A stretch of DNA of 64,000 bases, taken from Valencia hispanica (lineage: Eukaryota > Chordata > Actinopteri > Cyprinodontiformes > Valenciidae). The stretch covers positions 37,689,500 through 37,753,499 of the forward strand of contig OY747710.1 of NCBI GenBank assembly GCA_963556495.2. Reading direction: 5' to 3'. Positions 1 through 13,830 of the stretch are shown here, in pieces. A program made the translations under genes and the position numbers. Within the stretch, counting starts at the first letter, position 1; every line of letters begins with the position of its first letter. Under the pieces are notes generated by a model, which saw only the letters and a list, made by a program, of their open reading frames with translations, had not been told where the DNA came from and searched no databases.

Positions 1-830
1 TTGCATTTCAAAACCATAATTTCTGGTTATTTATGTAGCTTAAATATCAGTGTCTAAGTCAGGAATGACCAAGTCCAGTACTTGAGAGCTACTATCCTGC
101 AACTTTGAGATGAATCCCTTTTCCAACAAACGCTAATCAGATGAATGGCTCGTTACCAGGTCTCCACAAAGCTGAATGACTGCTGATGAGGGAATTCAAC
201 CATTTATATTCAGGTGTATTAGAGCAGGGATGCATCAAAGAGTTGCAGGACAGTCTCGAAGACTGAACCTTTGCACACCTGGTCCCTCATTTATCAGTCG
301 TTTGTAGAAAATGTCATATAGTCTTTCCTAGGAATGAAATTTTGAATGTTCATAAGAACAGTCAAAAGTCAGATTTATCAAATATGCGGTGGCCACTCGT
401 ACGGATGTTTCTCTGCAATCATCTGTTGATAAATCCCACATGTGCGTACCTAGGTGCTCGTGCCAGTTCACAGTCATTTACATATAGAAACGCCCTCAAA
501 TTACCATATTTGGTCACACCACATCCTCCAACACATGCATTAAATCCTTGTGTTCTTCCCGAAAATAATGGCCAAGAGAGCGAAAAAAGGAATTTCAGTG
601 ACACCAGGATCGTGGTGAAACATAAGTGGGGCAAATAAAAAAGGAGTCATGATGAACAGACTTTTTGAAAATTGTCATAGATAATGCAAATTCCTTTTAA
701 CACATAGTTTTTGCCCTCTGCTATCAACAGTTCCTCTGCTTCATGTCCCGTTCTACTAGATTCTGTGTGTACGCATGTCAGACCTGATCTTATATTTAGG
801 AACATTTCTATTCACAAGTACAAGATGGTA
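1..830. other. Left-edge non-coding sequence
   Basis: AT-rich sequence with no exon or repeat boundary I can support. The short open frames on both strands (342-638 and 419-634) overlap each other, lack splice context and resemble nothing I recognise. If ulk4 continues leftward on the minus strand, as expected, this would be ulk4 intron. Confidence 0.4.
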
Positions 831-2359
831 CAGTGGGGTAAAAATGTATTTAGTCAGCCACCAATTGTGCAAGTTCTCCCACTTAAAAAGATGAGAGAGG
901 CCTGTAATTTTCATCATAGGTTTACCTCAACTATAAGAGACACAAATGAGAAAAGAAAATCCAGAAAATCCCATGGTCTGATTTTTAAAGAATTTATTTG
1001 CAAATTATCGTGAAAAATAAGTACTTTCAATAACAAAAGTTCATCTCAATACTTTGTTATATACCCTTTGTTGGCAATGACAGCGGTCAAACGTTTTCAC
1101 ACACTGTTGCTGGTATTTTGGCCCATTCCTCCATGCAGATCTCCTCTAGAGCAGTGATGTTTTGGGGCTGTCACTGGGCAATACAGGCATTCAAATCCCT
1201 AAAAATTTTCTATGGGGTTGAGATCTGGAGACTGGCTAGGCCACTCCATGACCTTGAAATGTTTTTTATGAAGCAACTCCTTTGTTACCCGGGCGATATG
1301 TTTGGGATCATTGTAATGCTGAAAGACCCAGCCACGTTTCATCTTCAATGGCCTTGCTGATGGAAGGAGGTTTTCACTCAAAATCTCACGATAAATGGCC
1401 ACATTCATTCTTTTCTTTACATAGATCAGTCGTCCTGGTCCCTCTGCAGAAAAACAGCTCCAAAGCATGATGTTTCCACCCCCATGCTTCACAGTAGGTA
1501 TGGTGTTCTTTGGATGCAACTCAGCATTCTTTCTCCTCCGAACACGACAAGTAGAGTTTTTACCAAAAAGTTCTATTTTGCTTTCATATGACATTCTCCC
1601 AATCCTCTTCTGGATCATCCAAATGCTCTCTAGCAAACTTCAGAAGGGCCTGGACATACTGGCTTAAGCAGGGGGACACGTCTGGCACTGCCAGATTTTA
1701 GTCCCTGGCGGCGTAGTGTTACTGATAGTAGCCTTTGTTACTTTGGTCCCAGCTCTCTGCAGGTCATTCACTAGGTCCCCCCGTGTGGTTCTGGGATTTT
1801 TTGATCATCGTTCTTGTGATCATTTTGACCCGACAGGGTGAGATCTTGCGTGGAGCCCCAGATCGAGGGATATTATCAGTGGTCCTGTGTGCCTTCCATG
1901 TTCTAATAATTGCTCCCACAGATTCAGTCTTCCCAGCCTGGTGCAGGTCTACAATTTTCTTTCTGGTGTCCTTTGACAGCTGTTTGGTCTTGGCCATGGT
2001 GGAGTTTGGAGTGTGACTGTTTGAGGTTGTGGACAGGTGTCTTTTACACTGATAAAGAATTCAAACAGGTGGCATTAACACAAGTAACGAGTGGAGGACA
2101 GACGAGCCTCTTACAGAAGAAGTTACAGGTCTGTGAGAGCCAGACATCTTGCTTGTTTGTTATTGACCAAATACTTATTTTCCACCATAATTTGCAAATA
2201 AATTCTTTAAAAATCAGAATGTGATTTTCTGGAATTTTTTTCTCATTTTGTCTCTCATAGCTGAGGTATACTTTGATGGAAATTACAGGCCTCTCTTATC
2301 TTTTTAAGTGGGAGAACTTGCAAAATTGGTGGCTGACTAAATGCTTTTTTACCCCACTG
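831..2359 (-). mobile_element. Tc1-like DNA transposon, full length but decayed
   Basis: The ends are inverted repeats starting CAGTGGGGTAAAAA at 831 and ending TTTTTACCCCACTG at 2359. Both are flanked by TA (829-830 and 2360-2361), the target duplication of the Tc1/mariner superfamily. The inverted repeats reach about 85 bp inward, to near 915 and from near 2278. A transposase reads on the minus strand in two separated pieces (1764-1997 and 1199-1636). About 1.5 kb is normal for a fish Tc1 copy. The sequence is broken, so the copy is inactive. It lies between the window edge and ulk4. Confidence 0.93.
1199..1997 (-). pseudogene. Broken Tc1 transposase
   Basis: The N-terminal piece (1997 down to 1764) begins [20 protein letters not shown], a paired-type helix-turn-helix start typical of fish Tc1 transposases. 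It appears to lack a short block after the KTES residues. The C-terminal piece (1636 down to 1199) carries [19 protein letters not shown] and ends near [10 protein letters not shown], both standard DDE-domain landmarks. The two pieces are in different frames. The block that normally carries the first catalytic Asp (WSDET in relatives) is disrupted near 1636. The usual QQDNDPKH or QHDNDPKH motif reads FQHYNDPKH, so the second catalytic Asp is Tyr. It cannot encode an active enzyme. The family is certain; the residue assignments rest on remembered relatives. Confidence 0.9.
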
Positions 2360-4120
2360 TAAACACCACACAATGCATAAAATTGTTCCTACGCACGAAA
2401 TACAAACAGATCTGTGAGTAAGTACGGCTAATAAATGAGGACCTTGGTCTAAGTATTGCTTACCAAACAACGCTGAGGGATAATTTGATCTTGCATTGCA
2501 GACAAATCAAACAACACACCGATTAAAAATTAGGATGGTGATCATAATGGTAATAACAGTGGGGAAAAAAAGTATATGATGGGAATTGTGTGTTTGAGCC
2601 TGACCTTTTGTTTGGGTTTTTATTTAATAAGCCTTTCAGGAGACTCTGGAATTCCTGACTGGGAGGATTTGAAGGACACACTGGAAAAGATCAAACAAGT
2701 TAATGCAAAGTTTTATGTAGTCAGGCCCAAAATTACTCCTACCCCTTGCAGATTTAAGTTTCAAGAAATCTTTTAATTTTACAAATGTGTTTTCTGAAAA
2801 GAATTAATGACATGTTGGATTGACCCAGATAGAGTCTGGACTTCAATCTGATGGCGGGAGCTTAAGATAAGGGTGATGGCATGGAGGCCTTCCAATCAGA
2901 AAAAGCTCATCACCAAAGATAGCTCATCAAAAAACCCGTGGAAACATGCAAAAACAATGGACAAAAATTATAAGAAAGGTAAGAAGATTGCTAAAACTCG
3001 GAATATAAACAACAGCTTGTCAAATGGCTCTTCAGTGGGTAAATCTGTTTATATGCTAGCATGTGATTTATACAGTGTATGGTACCTGTTTGTAGAGGTG
3101 GTGGTTCCTGATGCAAAATCATCTCTATCAAGTCAGTGTGGTTATCAGAACAGAAAGGGGGTTTACCTGGTAAACAAGTACCAGTACAATCAGTATACCA
3201 ATACAACAACCCCAAGTAAAAAAAGCTGGGATATTATGTACAAATGCATAGAAAACAGAGAATGATTTGCAAATCTCATAAACCCATATCTCATTTCTAT
3301 TGTAACACGCTTTAATAAATGTGTAGTTTAAGTAATTGCATTTGCAGAAAACAAAATGTACTTCTGAAATTGATGGCAGCAATACATTCAAACAGGTGGA
3401 ACAGGATCTTGTTAACTACTGTGAAGCATCTTGTCTTCTTTAAATAACCATTCATAAATATATGGTAACCAAAGACTCCAGTTGTTGGAGGGTAAAGTCA
3501 TGTTGTAGCTATTCAACAGTCCTGGGTCTTCTTTGTCGCATCTTTCATGTCATGATGCACCAGATGGTTTCATTGTTAAGAGGTCTGGACTGCAGGCAGG
3601 CCATAGAGTTTACACTTTGGCTCAGTCCATTAAATAGGGCAGCGTTTCTGGATGATGATCATTTATGGCTTATTTGATTGATAAAGTTTTAACCCACAGT
3701 GGTGGCTGGCATGGCGAAAGGTCTTTATAAACAGTGATTTGTGGAAGGGTTCCAGAGCACAAGCAGTGATGTCTGTAACAGAATAAGATCTGTTTTTTAA
3801 AGGAGTCATGACCTGTAATTTTCACTTTTCCATGAGAAAAAATGTATGTTATGATTGCCTAACGATTATACACTTCCCGGGAAGCCGATATTTAAAAGTG
3901 AAGCGTTTGTTTACCCCTGGGTTCGTCCACCAGCCCACGTGCACGCGCACTCAAATACGTGATTGTAATTTCTGGCCGACTTGACGTCAAGTCGGCGCAG
4001 GATATTCCATATATAGACATCGCAGACCTATGCTGCAGGAAGCCCGCCCTCCCTCTCTCCCCTCTCCCCCTCGCTCCTCTCCCCCTCATATTCAGTCGAG
4101 CGCCGCCATTACTGAATTCT
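2360..4120. repeat. Degenerate interspersed repeats, no gene
   Basis: Positions 2722-2760 (around GGCCCAAAATTACTC) resemble 41286-41325, which suggests a shared old Tc1-like terminus. Around 2820-2960 there is a sense-strand remnant with a SPDLN-like reading. 3255-3700 resembles another fish repeat that I know only by general look. No clean boundaries are visible. 3890-4110 is locally richer in CpG (GCACGCGCAC, TTGACGTCAAGTCGGCG), but I see no exon there. Confidence 0.45.
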
Positions 4121-4390
4121 AGTGATGGGAATTCCAGCTCTTTTTGGAGAGCCAGTTCTTTTGGCTTGACTCACCATAAAGAGCTGGCTCTTTCGGCTCC
4201 TCAGATTTTCTGTTGCTAAAAGTGTATTTATTACCAAAATTAATGCAAAACAATGTCTACCAAATGTACCAAAACAAGCCGGGGGGAATGAAAAAAAACA
4301 AAAAACGTCTCCTAATGACGAGCCGGCTCCCATCGTTCACTTCAAAGAGTTAGCTCTTAGAGCCGGTTCATTCATGACTGACACATCACC
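4121..4390. mobile_element. Short hAT-like non-autonomous element (MITE)
   Basis: The left end reads AGTGATGGGAATTCCAGCTC and the right end reads inward as GGTGATGTGTCAG. Both ends then contain repeated GAGCCGGCTC-like and AAAGAGCTGGCTC-like palindromic motifs in inverted order. That layout matches small hAT-type elements of fish. No clean 8-bp target duplication is visible, so the exact boundaries are uncertain. No coding capacity. Confidence 0.5.
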
Positions 4391-5428
4391 GATTCGCCAC
4401 CGTGAAAGATGCAGAAAGTTTCTTCACACAATGATGCATTAAGAATACATATTCTTGTCAGCCTTTTATTTTAATCAGCTAAATCAGCTAAAACCATTTC
4501 TACCAGAAACGTAGTGCACACATGAGTTGCTCTGTTGTTGACTGCCAGAATCAACATGGAAATATTTTTTCTATTTTTTTACACTGGAATCCTTAACGAA
4601 TTTGGGACAATATCAGGCAAAGTTGGCATCGAAGCTCCGTTTGGAAAAAGGGGCCATTCCAACAATCAGAGACTTGCCTGCAATTGAAACGGTAAGGCTG
4701 TGTTTTTATTGTTCTGCTGTGTGTAACAAACAGCAGCTAACTGCTAATGTGGCTATTGTATGCTAGCGGGAGTAGTAGATATGGGTTAGATATGCTGAAG
4801 CGTTACATGCGGTGTCAACCCCCCTCGTTCCTCCCACGAATCAACGCGCCCCTCATTTGCATTATTACAATGACAAAGTATCGCATCAGATCTCGCGAGA
4901 CAATAATGCCTTCAGAAATAAGGGTCAGAGGAGCTCTGTGTTTATTTTTTTTCACTTCTTTTCAACATTTCTTTTTTAGAAGGGCCTGAAAAACTATAAT
5001 AGAGCGTGGGTATCCAAGATAATACTAGGTTATGACTCCTTTAAGGCAGTCCTACTTTAGGACCGATGCTCAGGTTTGTCTCTAACTGACTTGTGATCAT
5101 ATTACGAACTGTAAATGAGGGGATATTTCCTCTAGAAACATATTACTCAGATATTTTTTAGTGTTTAGATGTCGATTTTCCTCATCCCATCTTCATCTCT
5201 GAAGTATTCAGCTTCTCTAAGATGCTAATTTTACACCTGCTAACCTGTTACCAATAAACCTGATTAGTTGGTTATATGCTCGTTCACCTGTTTTTAATTT
5301 GAACCACTTACTTTTACAGCCTTTTGTCTCCTCTGTCCTTAACGTTTTAAGATCTGTTCTGTTGGTAAATTTCAGTTCTTTGTTGTTCCGAAAATGGTGC
5401 TAATTTCTCAAATTTGTCATTTGCTATT
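4391..5428. other. Intergenic or intronic sequence, no gene recognised
   Basis: AT-rich with a CpG-bearing patch at 4790-4920. It has no convincing splice-flanked exon on either strand and no tandem repeat of note. If ulk4 continues to the left, this would be intron of that gene. Confidence 0.35.
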
Positions 5429-5987
5429 TTAAAGCTACATTGTGTAAGATCTTCTCCCATCTAGCGGTGAAATTCAATATGACAACCACCTGAATATTAC
5501 ATTCTAACCCCACCTCCCACCCCTCCCATTCCGAACGCGTTTTAACTCCTACGGTTGCCGTTTCATGCCAAGGTTAACATGGCTTCCAGTACTACGACTT
5601 CGTCCAGTGTTCCTTCCAGTGATGAGGTTACTTTAGAAAACTACATTGCATTTAGTTATATAGTCAGACGTCTGCCACGTCGCGAGTAGACAATCTCCCT
5701 CTGGCATTCGTCATGGTGCAACTGAGTGTAGCCAAAGCGCGAAAGGCGGAGCTAAAATTTCCAGGAATGTCCCTTGTTGGCGAATGTATTTCAAAGATGG
5801 AGGCTCAACATGGATTCACCCATTCGAGCGACTCGCGCGTATGTATTCTGAATAGCAGATTCTACACTTACAAGAATACTTTCATTAGTAGGTGGAAGTA
5901 ATTACACATGAATGAGCATATATTTTTGAAAGAACAAAGGGGTTTTTGCTAAGAATTAACTCAAAAAAATACACAATGTAGCTTTAA
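5429..5987 (+). mobile_element. TTAA-flanked non-autonomous DNA transposon
   Basis: The terminal inverted repeats are AAAGCTACATTGTGT (from 5431) and ACACAATGTAGCTTT (ending 5985), each bounded by TTAA (5429-5432 and 5984-5987). TTAA targets are used by the piggyBac and Kolobok superfamilies; I cannot decide between them. Inside, an open frame from the ATG at 5579 starts MASSTTTSSSVPSSDEV and stops after 36 residues. It may be the first coding exon of a parent element (inference). It lies just downstream of the last ulk4 exon found, so it would be in a ulk4 intron. Confidence 0.7.
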
Positions 5988-6190
5988 CTATGCAGCATAG
6001 GAGCATAGTCTATGCTCCATTGTGAATAAAGTATAGATTTATAAAATTTGCAAATCTTTATTTTTACACAGAAATTCTGTCTAATTCCAATTTATGATTT
6101 AAAAAAAACCCAAAGCAAATTAGCAAAAGAGAAAATGTATTATACATAACTTATATTTCTTAATTTTACTTTCAATATGTTAATGTGTTA

Positions 6191-8685
<2,495 letters not shown>

Positions 8686-8765
8686 CTCTTCAACGACGCG
8701 CTGTTATAGTCAGCGGAAGCCTAATGGACCACGTCATTCTGGCTGGAAGAGGGAGGTCTGTAATT
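8686..8765 (-). promoter_or_regulatory. ulk4: Candidate ulk4 5' untranslated exon and promoter
   Basis: On the minus strand a strong donor (AAGAG|GTACGTTT) sits at 8686/8685. It follows a short CpG-bearing stretch that includes GTTGAAGAG and a TGACGT half-site for CREB/ATF-type factors (8732-8737). The first coding exon starts with an acceptor, so an upstream untranslated exon is required and this is the best candidate. The transcription start itself is a guess. Confidence 0.45.
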
Positions 8766-10180
8766 ACTTATTTAAATATTAGGCTTCGCTTTGCTCGTTA
8801 TAGTTATGAAGCGTGTTTAGAGAAGCATATTTCAGTTTTCTGGATTTGGTTTTTTTAGACATCAGATTCAGGGTAAACTTTTGTATTGTTAAAAGCACTT
8901 TATTGGTTTTGTTTACCCCCCCCTCCCCCCATGTGTAACTGGAATATTCCTGCGTTGCTAGGATACCAAAATGAAGACAACAGGCGGAGCTTTGCGACGA
9001 TTAAAACGCTTTTAAAAGATGATTTCACTCCCCCGAACCGCGTCCATTAATGTCATTTTATTTCAAGGAAAGCATAAATCAAAGTTGAAATCAGAAAAAT
9101 CGGTAGAAAATATTTGTTCCGTTGTTTAAAGCCTAAGCAGTTTTGTCAAGATTTTTTTTTTTTACATTACCAATCAGAAGTTTGCGCACCTGACTACCTG
9201 TCTGTATTTCTGGGGTCAAACGTTTTGGCTAATCTTTCACAATCTTCTTACAATAGTTGTGGCCCGTTCGTCTAGACAGAACTGGTGGAACCCTTTCAGG
9301 TTTTCCAGCACCCACCTTGCTCTCACACAAACACGTTTTATGCCCTGTCCCCAAATCTTTTGGTGACATATATTGTATAACGGTATACGACCAATGTTTG
9401 GGGCAAAAAAATCACTGCTTGACACTTTGTCTTGATTAAAGTACACCTATATCATTCATATAAACGTGAAAAAAAGACAATAGAAATTAAAAAAATATGA
9501 ATGAATTCTTTAGGGGAAAAACATGAATGTGACTGCAATTATTGAAGCAAGTGCATTTGGATTAGAATTATGAACACAACTTCAGTTAGTCTAACAATCT
9601 GCACTGTTAAAGAATGAACACCAGGGGGCACTAGACCTCTTTCCTGGTGCGCTTCAGAATTCAAACCCACCAATCTGTAAGGTTTACACTATGACTATAA
9701 GAGAGCAGTTTCCTGCCAAACATATTTTATTCAACAAAATAAAAGCAGCGACTATGTTTTGCCTGTAAATGCTAAGCTGAGGATGTCTAATCTAAGCAAC
9801 AACGTTATCTTCGTTATTGATATAATTCTAAATGATTCTAATTTAAGTGTGCCTTATATTTATAAACAGAATTAAACATATCAATAATTCACCTTCCGGT
9901 CTTGTGACCTCTTTAGTTGTAAATGTTGAAAAGATGGTCGACACTTGAGACCACAATCTGAGATAAATACATCAGCTCTTGAAAGAAATAGATTTATGGT
10001 TACAACTTCTGGTTCAATAATTTCCATAACTACAAATCTTTTTTTTTTCTTTAAATTGTAGAGGATAAAAGAAACACACAATGACAGGAAAGACAGTTGG
10101 TAGTTTGGGAATTAAACTCGTGACAGATGTATTTACATGTCAGAACTGATAGTCGGAGTACATTGTGAGCTCCCTCCTGC
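8766..10180. other. Intergenic spacer between ulk4 and trak1, no gene
   Basis: No supported exon. It contains C-rich and T-rich runs (8918-8930, 9151-9162). Open frames at 9237-9446 and 9881-10081 have no family resemblance or splice context. Confidence 0.4.
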
Positions 10181-10182
10181 CC

Positions 10183-10360
<178 letters not shown>

Positions 10361-10413
10361 TGCTTTCTTTCTTGCTTTCTTTCTTGCTTTCTTTCTTGCT
10401 TTCTTGCTTGCTA
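10361..10413 (+). repeat. CTTT/CTTG imperfect microsatellite
   Basis: Pyrimidine-rich tract of GCTTTCTTTCTT units that decays into GCTTGCTAGC. It abuts the ATCT array and forms a compound microsatellite with it. Confidence 0.95.
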
Positions 10414-12119
10414 GCTATTTTAGCTAGATAGGCTTAAGTTCCGTCCAAAAAATAAATAACATTCAAGTTGGATACTTTCGGTTACAGTTTATTTGGAAAA
10501 TTCTCAAACCGGATCTATTCCTACTTCGCTTCTGCATCGACACAGCTCTAAGCAGCAGCGTGTTCAACAAAGCGGCTTTTTCTTACTTCTGCTAAATAAG
10601 TCAATTATATAAAAAGTAGCGAACCAAGCCGCTAAGTGTATAGAATATGCACCGTGCTTCCTGTGGCTTATAAATTGTATCCACTTACTGAATGTTGTTA
10701 TTGTTGGTGGTAATAGTTTAGTTGCAGTTAGTTCATTGTGATAGTTCAGCCTGTAGCATCACGGCTCAGAAGGCAGAGCCGCGCCGGTGAAGACAAAACG
10801 GAGCTATACTTTCTCTCTGGGACCTTTTACGTCACAAAGCGGTAGGGAGTATTTCATTATTATATTTTTTTATTTTATTGGGGAAGTGTCATGTGTTATA
10901 CCGAAGCAGTACTTTGCTGCAAAATTTGGAAAGTAGGAACTCATCGGTGAACCTCTAATCAGGATGTTGTTACATGTCTCTTTATCCGATCTGTGCGACC
11001 CCCCCCCCCCCCTAAGAAAACAACGTTGATGTACAATTAAACTTTAGAAAGTGTTGCATTAATCTGATGTTAGTTTTATACTTTACATTTGTTTCCCGTT
11101 CACTCTTAGTCAATGAAACTTTCCTCTTATGTTTGACAGAAAGACTTCATGACGGCCTCAGTTAGATCATGACTACTGTTGCGTCTGTAGGATTTCGGGA
11201 GCCTGAAGTTACGGAAATATTAGTTGATCTGCCTCGTTTGACTCTTAAGGCTTCAATGACATGAAATGATCGTGGGACAAATCTGACCTGCGTTTCTTAC
11301 TATGCAAATGAAAACGATCAAAACCAGATTCGTTCAAATTTAAATTTGCAAGCCAAGCACAAACCAGGAAACCTGAAAGTCGTGGATTCAAAAATGTCAT
11401 TTTATGTTATTTTAGTAATCTGCACCTTTCACAAGAAACGGTATTATAATAGTGTTTGTTTGTTTTCTTAGTGCATGCAATGCTGTTATTTCCTTCTCCC
11501 AAGACCTGTCTATCAGCAGGAGATTGGAAGGGCCATTTTTCCTTAACAGTTCTGATTGGTGGAGGTGAATGCTCAAAGGTCTGAGTGTTTTTTTTCTTTT
11601 TTAACAAAAGTGTTGGGGGCAACGTAACAATCGCAAATGACTGCTTGGATGCAATGTTTGGTAGGGGTGTTTTAGGTGCCATGCAAGTACATTCTGCATG
11701 TGAGTAATATACATTGCCTGTTCGAATTGGGGGGGGGGTCCTGGAAATGTCTGTAATCAATATTGACATGGTAATCTTTACCAAATGTGTTGCAATTACA
11801 TGTTTTCCTGATATCATGCAGTAGGAACATACACTTTGAAGCACGAGTTGGGGATAATATGGATACACATCTTTGTCAAAATATCTCCTGCTCTTTTTTC
11901 CTGTTGTGTGTTATTGTTCCGAGTAAAATATCGGCAGGCCAGAGCTTAAAGAAAACTCAAAATCAGTGCATCTTTAGTTTCTCGTATACTGTTATTGGAA
12001 GTTTATTTACGTAACCTTTGAAAATAATTGATTGGTCAGTTGTTTTTTGAGTCTATCGGTTGTAAAGCTGAAGGGGAGGCTCTCTCGGCCAATTGTAAGA
12101 AGCTAAATAAGGTTCCAGC
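10414..12119. other. Intergenic, no recognised gene; one unexplained open frame
   Basis: It holds a C homopolymer run (10999-11012), a G run (11730-11738) and a 153-codon minus-strand open frame (11868-11407). That frame is Pro/Thr-rich and crosses a poly-T tract. I know no protein family for it. It contains the phrase PPIRT twice, which suggests repeat-derived sequence. No RNA gene seen. Confidence 0.35.
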
Positions 12120-12309
12120 TAGTTTGCCAACTAACGGCACATGATCTGTGGGAGCTTCACATGCTGTCAGCAGTACTCTGACATACAGTCAGTCAATGAC
12201 TCTGACACACAGCAGAGCTCACAGTCTCCTCTGTGTCTGCAGAGAGAGTTCACACGACCTGGACTGGAATCTAAACACATAACCTGAAGGTCAGATAAGA
12301 CACAGACTG
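12120..12309 (+). promoter_or_regulatory. trak1: Candidate distal untranslated first exon of trak1
   Basis: A stretch rich in CAGTCAGTCA, CTCACAG and CTCCTCTG motifs, like a vertebrate 5' leader, ends at a strong donor ACAGACTG|GTGAGG (GT at 12310). The exon at 23611 begins with an acceptor and untranslated sequence, so some upstream untranslated exon must exist; this is the best plus-strand candidate seen. Inference only. Confidence 0.3.
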
Positions 12310-13250
12310 GTGAGGTGTTATTATTATCATCTTATTGCAAACATTCACACAGACATACACTACTTATCCAAGGACGTATGGCTTAGTGAGTTTTGGTTAT
12401 TCATGTGATATCAATAATATGTAACTCTCCACCTCAAACCAGAATGAATGCTGCTGTGAAAAGCTCTACAACATGTATGTTTAAAGCAAACGTAATGGAA
12501 AGAAAGAGGATCAGTTAATCATACGGATGTGTATTGGCTAGAATCTGATGATACGATATGTATCGCAATACAGAGGGGTCGATACGGTATGTTGTGATAC
12601 TAAGAGTAAGACTAAATATTGTGATTTTTAAAACTGAATTTAACTGTAGAAAAACTGCCACGGCATTCTAAACACAATAACTTGTTTCATACTTTAAAAC
12701 GTCCAGTTTTATTACTAGATCTAGTTGATCCACTGGAACAAAGAAGGTGAAAACAGCCACAAACTACCTGTCATACTTTTAATTTTACTTCAAAAACTGC
12801 TGTCATTATTAATGGTTCCATTCAAATTCTAAAAAAATAAAATAAAAATAGTTTAATTGGTTTTGACATAAAATATGCCGATATATTGACGATAAAGAAA
12901 AGGCATTGAAAATTCAGACTATACCTTGTAGAACATCACCGTGGACTGAAAGGAAATTGATATATTGGTTTCAGAATTTTTCTTTTGCAAAAACACCCCC
13001 AAAAACATCTGAAACGTGAGCCATGTTTTTTTATTTATTTAGTCCCCCACCCCTGAGTGAATACCTTGTAGAACCACTTTTCACGACAGTTACAGCTAAG
13101 TCTTTTGAGGTATGTCACTACCAGTTTTATACGTCTATCTAAAGATTAAAATATTTCTCGTTGCAAAACAGCCATCTTTCAGCTCTGTGAGACTGAATGG
13201 ACCGTGTCTATAAATTGGTCTGGCAACAGATTAACATTATGCTGCGTTCA
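12310..13250. repeat. Intron or intergenic with a hAT-like terminal remnant
   Basis: 12541-12600 contains GATACGATATGTATCGCAAT and similar self-complementary GATAC/GTATC motifs. These resemble the ends of fish hAT-type repeats. The rest is AT-rich without features. Confidence 0.35.
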
Positions 13251-13499
13251 CACCGCACTCTTTGTCGCCATCAAAAAACACTCACAAAGCGACTAGTTTG
13301 AAGCGTATACATTTTTAAGCCTGAAGCCTGCAAAGCCTGGCACGTGCTGAGCAAGAAAAAGAGCGCGTGGGCGGGGCTTCCTCTGTTGCCAGATGACAGT
13401 GACTTGGCTTTATTTGCTAAATAGTTTGACTGGACTTCGAATGGGCTATGAATATGTTTCGATCTAAGCCACTCCATTCTAGCCCTGGTTGTGTATTTA

Positions 13500-13830
13500 A
13501 GGTTGCTGTCCTACTAGAAGGTGAACTTCTGCCACTTCAAGTCATTTTCATCCTCTAACAGGTTTTATTTTGTCTATGTATCTACATCCATCTTCCCATC
13601 TACTGTACCTAACTTTTCAGTCCCTACAAAAGAAATGCCTACCCACAGCATGATGCTGCCACCACCACGTTTCAAAGTGGGAATAGTGTGTTCCGCATAT
13701 TGAATATAAATTTTGTGCCACACAGCCTTTAGCAAGTAGACCAAATAGTTGAATTTTGGTCTCATCTGAGTGCCGTCTTCCCCATGTTTGCCATGTTCTC
13801 TACATGGCTTCTGGCCCAGTTTGCTGGTTT
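13500..13830 (-). pseudogene. Tc1 transposase fragment
   Basis: The minus strand carries a decayed DDE-domain piece, with LKRGGGSIMLWVGIS (near 13690-13640) matching the invariant KHGGGSIMLWG block of Tc1 transposases. No terminal repeats are recognisable, so it is an old truncated copy. Confidence 0.8.

Noticed and set aside
1282..2016. Plus-strand frames over the first Tc1 element
   Set aside because: Antisense shadows of the transposase on the minus strand.
2576..2776. Plus-strand frame with WEDLKDTLEKIKQ
   Set aside because: Looks protein-like, but no splice sites match, and the end of it (from 2722) is shared with a repeat near 41286. Probably repeat-derived.
3892..4110. CpG-bearing stretch as a promoter or exon
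   Set aside because: It is next to a MITE, lacks donors or acceptors in a useful frame, and lies away from either gene start.
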